From contig DHSB01000173.1 in the NCBI GenBank assembly GCA_002408385.1, forward strand, positions 90,624 to 96,694: a DNA stretch of 6,071 nucleotides. The letters are read 5' to 3'. Positions 4,870 through 6,071 of this stretch are shown here, in pieces. The notes under the pieces are model-generated. The model did not search any database, was not told where the DNA came from, and worked only from the letters and a program-made list of their open reading frames with translations. The DNA is from Myxococcales bacterium UBA5297 (GTDB lineage Bacteria; Myxococcota; Myxococcia; Myxococcales; UBA5297). The stretch's first letter is position 1, and each line of letters opens with the position of its first letter. The translations under genes and the position numbers were made by a program.

Positions 4870-6071
4870 ATGAAGCGCAGTTGGCTGACGAGGTGTCGCG
4901 GAATCCTTCGAGCGAAGACCGGTCAGCCCGAGCCCCTCGACAGGCTCGGGGCAGGCCGAAGTCGAGGGTCCCTCGACTCCGCCTCCCTCGTTCCTCGGGA
5001 GTCGACGCTCGGGGTGAACGGGGGACGGGGCGAGGCCAGCAAGGGTTCTCGAAACCTCTTGAGGCATCTGCTCTCGCAGGCGCGTCCTCACGTCGGTGGG
5101 CAGGCGGTGATCGAGGGCGTGATGATGCGCTCGCCCAAGAGCTTCGTGGTCGCGGTGCGCCGCCCCGACAAGCAGATCGTGGTGCGCGAGCAGGCGTGGG
5201 AGACGCTGCTCGGCGGGGTCAAACCGCTGCGCTGGCCGCTGCTGCGCGGGGGCATCGTGCTCATCGAGAGCCTGTGGAACGGGCTTTCGGCCCTCAACTT
5301 CTCGGCCGAGCAGTCGATGCCGGAGGAGGAGGGCGGCAGCGCCCCGGTCGACGCGCCGCGCCAGGCGACGGCCAAGGAGCGGGCCGCGCTCGCGATGACG
5401 CTGGTCGTCTCGCTCGTCCTGGGGTTGGGGCTCTTCGTCGGCGCGCCCCACCTGCTCACCTGGCTGTTCGGCAAGGGCATCGGGGTGCCGCTGGACACCG
5501 ACGGCTTTGCCTTCCACGTCGTCGACGGCGTCATCAAGGCGCTCATCTTCGTGGCCTATCTCGCGCTGATTTCGCGCATGCCCGACATCCGACGGGTCTT
5601 CGAGTACCACGGCGCCGAGCACAAGGCGATTTGGACCTTTGAGAAAGGCGAGGGGCTCACTCCGCAGAACGCGGCTCGGCACACCACGCTCCATCCGCGC
5701 TGCGGCACCTCGTTCATCCTCATCGTGCTCCTGGTGAGCATCGTGTTGTTCGCGGCGGTCTTTCCCTTCATCCCCAAGGTCTCGGAGGCCGCGCTGCTCA
5801 ACCAGCTCGCGATGATCGGCATCAAGCTGCCGCTGATGTTCCCGGTCGCCGGGATCGCCTACGAGCTGCAGCGCTGGTCGGCCCGCGAGCGCTGCCCGCG
5901 GGTCATCAAGTGGCTGGTCGCGCCGGGGTTGCTCCTGCAGCGGATCACCACCAGAGAGCCGTCGGAGGATCAGCTCGAGATCGCCGTGCTCTCGCTGCAG
6001 CGCGCGCTCGCGATCGAGGCTGGCCGGGCGGGGCAGGAGGGAGTTGTGCTCTATCGAGACTTCGACGCGGC
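4870..6071 (+). CDS. DUF1385 family (YqhQ-like) membrane protein, 3' end cut by window
   Basis: The frame is open from ATG 4870 to the window end (at least 400 codons). GGAG at 4859-4862, seven bases upstream, supports this start. The DUF1385 domain begins at VGGQAVIEGVMMRSP (75-89). Other signatures are the LRGG block near 130, EYHGAEHKAIWTFEKGE (about 245-261) and HPRCGTSF (275-282). The histidine, glutamate and cysteine residues in the last two are conserved and could bind metal, but no activity is established for the family. Hydrophobic segments surround them (about 175-195, 218-238, 282-300, 315-335). The C-terminal TTREPSEDQLEIAVLSLQRAL is typical near the end of these proteins, so little is missing. 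Family members usually have only a short N-terminus; here about 70 residues precede the domain, and residues 18-52 come from REP-like palindromic DNA. A start downstream of that DNA (GTG 5014 or TTG 5059) remains possible. Confidence 0.9.
   Translation, partial: MKRSWLTRCRGILRAKTGQPEPLDRLGAGRSRGSLDSASLVPRESTLGVNGGRGEASKGSRNLLRHLLSQARPHVGGQAVIEGVMMRSPKSFVVAVRRPDKQIVVREQAWETLLGGVKPLRWPLLRGGIVLIESLWNGLSALNFSAEQSMPEEEGGSAPVDAPRQATAKERAALAMTLVVSLVLGLGLFVGAPHLLTWLFGKGIGVPLDTDGFAFHVVDGVIKALIFVAYLALISRMPDIRRVFEYHGAEHKAIWTFEKGEGLTPQNAARHTTLHPRCGTSFILIVLLVSIVLFAAVFPFIPKVSEAALLNQLAMIGIKLPLMFPVAGIAYELQRWSARERCPRVIKWLVAPGLLLQRITTREPSEDQLEIAVLSLQRALAIEAGRAGQEGVVLYRDFDA
4921..5023. repeat. REP-like palindromic repeat cluster inside the 5' end of the DUF1385 gene
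   Basis: Three palindromes lie in a row. CCCGAGCC (4927-4934) pairs with GGCTCGGG (4943-4950) around a loop containing CTCGACA. AGTCGAGGG and CCCTCGACT (4960-4978) form a 19-base palindrome around one central T. TCGACTCC (4973-4980) pairs with GGAGTCGA (4998-5005). The CCCTCGACAGGCTCGGGG unit and the GACGCTCGGGGTGAACGG end (5004-5021) resemble the widespread TTCGACAGGCTCAGGACGAACGG class of intergenic REP sequences. Its antisense translation gives CPEPVEG, a peptide often seen where such repeats are mistaken for genes. Here it lies within a translated frame. Confidence 0.65.

Noticed and set aside
4543..5694. 383-codon minus-strand open frame opposite the rpmE terminator and DUF1385 gene
   Set aside because: It contains the CPEPVEG peptide typical of mistranslated REP sequence and is antisense to conserved DUF1385 motifs. 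It has no recognisable domain.

Overview
The window is GC-rich bacterial chromosome with four protein-coding genes and three separate repeat structures. Codon use is strongly GC-biased. A surface lipoprotein with Ig-like repeats, a Zn-type L31 gene followed by a DUF1385 gene, and abundant short repeats fit a Myxococcota or other delta-proteobacterial-type genome. That placement is an inference from general character, not from a marker gene.

Layout from left to right. Positions 1-203 hold a degenerate array of about ten copies of a 9-base motif (consensus CGTTGTTGA) spaced every 21-22 bases. It runs off the left edge of the window. Positions 204-725 contain no gene I can support. Positions 726-2561 (minus) encode a predicted outer-membrane lipoprotein with a FlgJ/GH73-type peptidoglycan glucosaminidase domain followed by four Ig-like repeats. 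The last three repeats are nearly identical at DNA level. Positions 2562-3101 are non-coding and carry a 7+7 bp inverted repeat just upstream of the lipoprotein gene, about 3.5 tandem copies of an 82-bp unit with a conserved hairpin, and an isolated hairpin. Positions 3102-4211 (minus) encode an AI-2E/PerM-family membrane protein.

The right part reads on the plus strand. A near-consensus sigma-70 promoter (4299-4328) drives rpmE (bL31, zinc-binding form, 4398-4613), which is closed by a good intrinsic terminator (4653-4693). A polytopic DUF1385 (YqhQ-like) membrane protein follows (4870 to the window end, 3' end missing). In many bacteria rpmE and DUF1385 genes sit next to prfA, so prfA is the expected next gene to the right. 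The 5' coding part of the DUF1385 gene contains REP-like palindromic repeat sequence that has stayed in frame.

The lipoprotein and the AI-2E gene share a strand but are separated by about 540 bases of repeats, so they are probably not one operon. The AI-2E and rpmE genes are divergent. No complete novel system is evident. The most unusual items are the helically phased 21-22 bp array at the left edge, the 82-bp hairpin array, and the REP-like sequence inside the DUF1385 reading frame.
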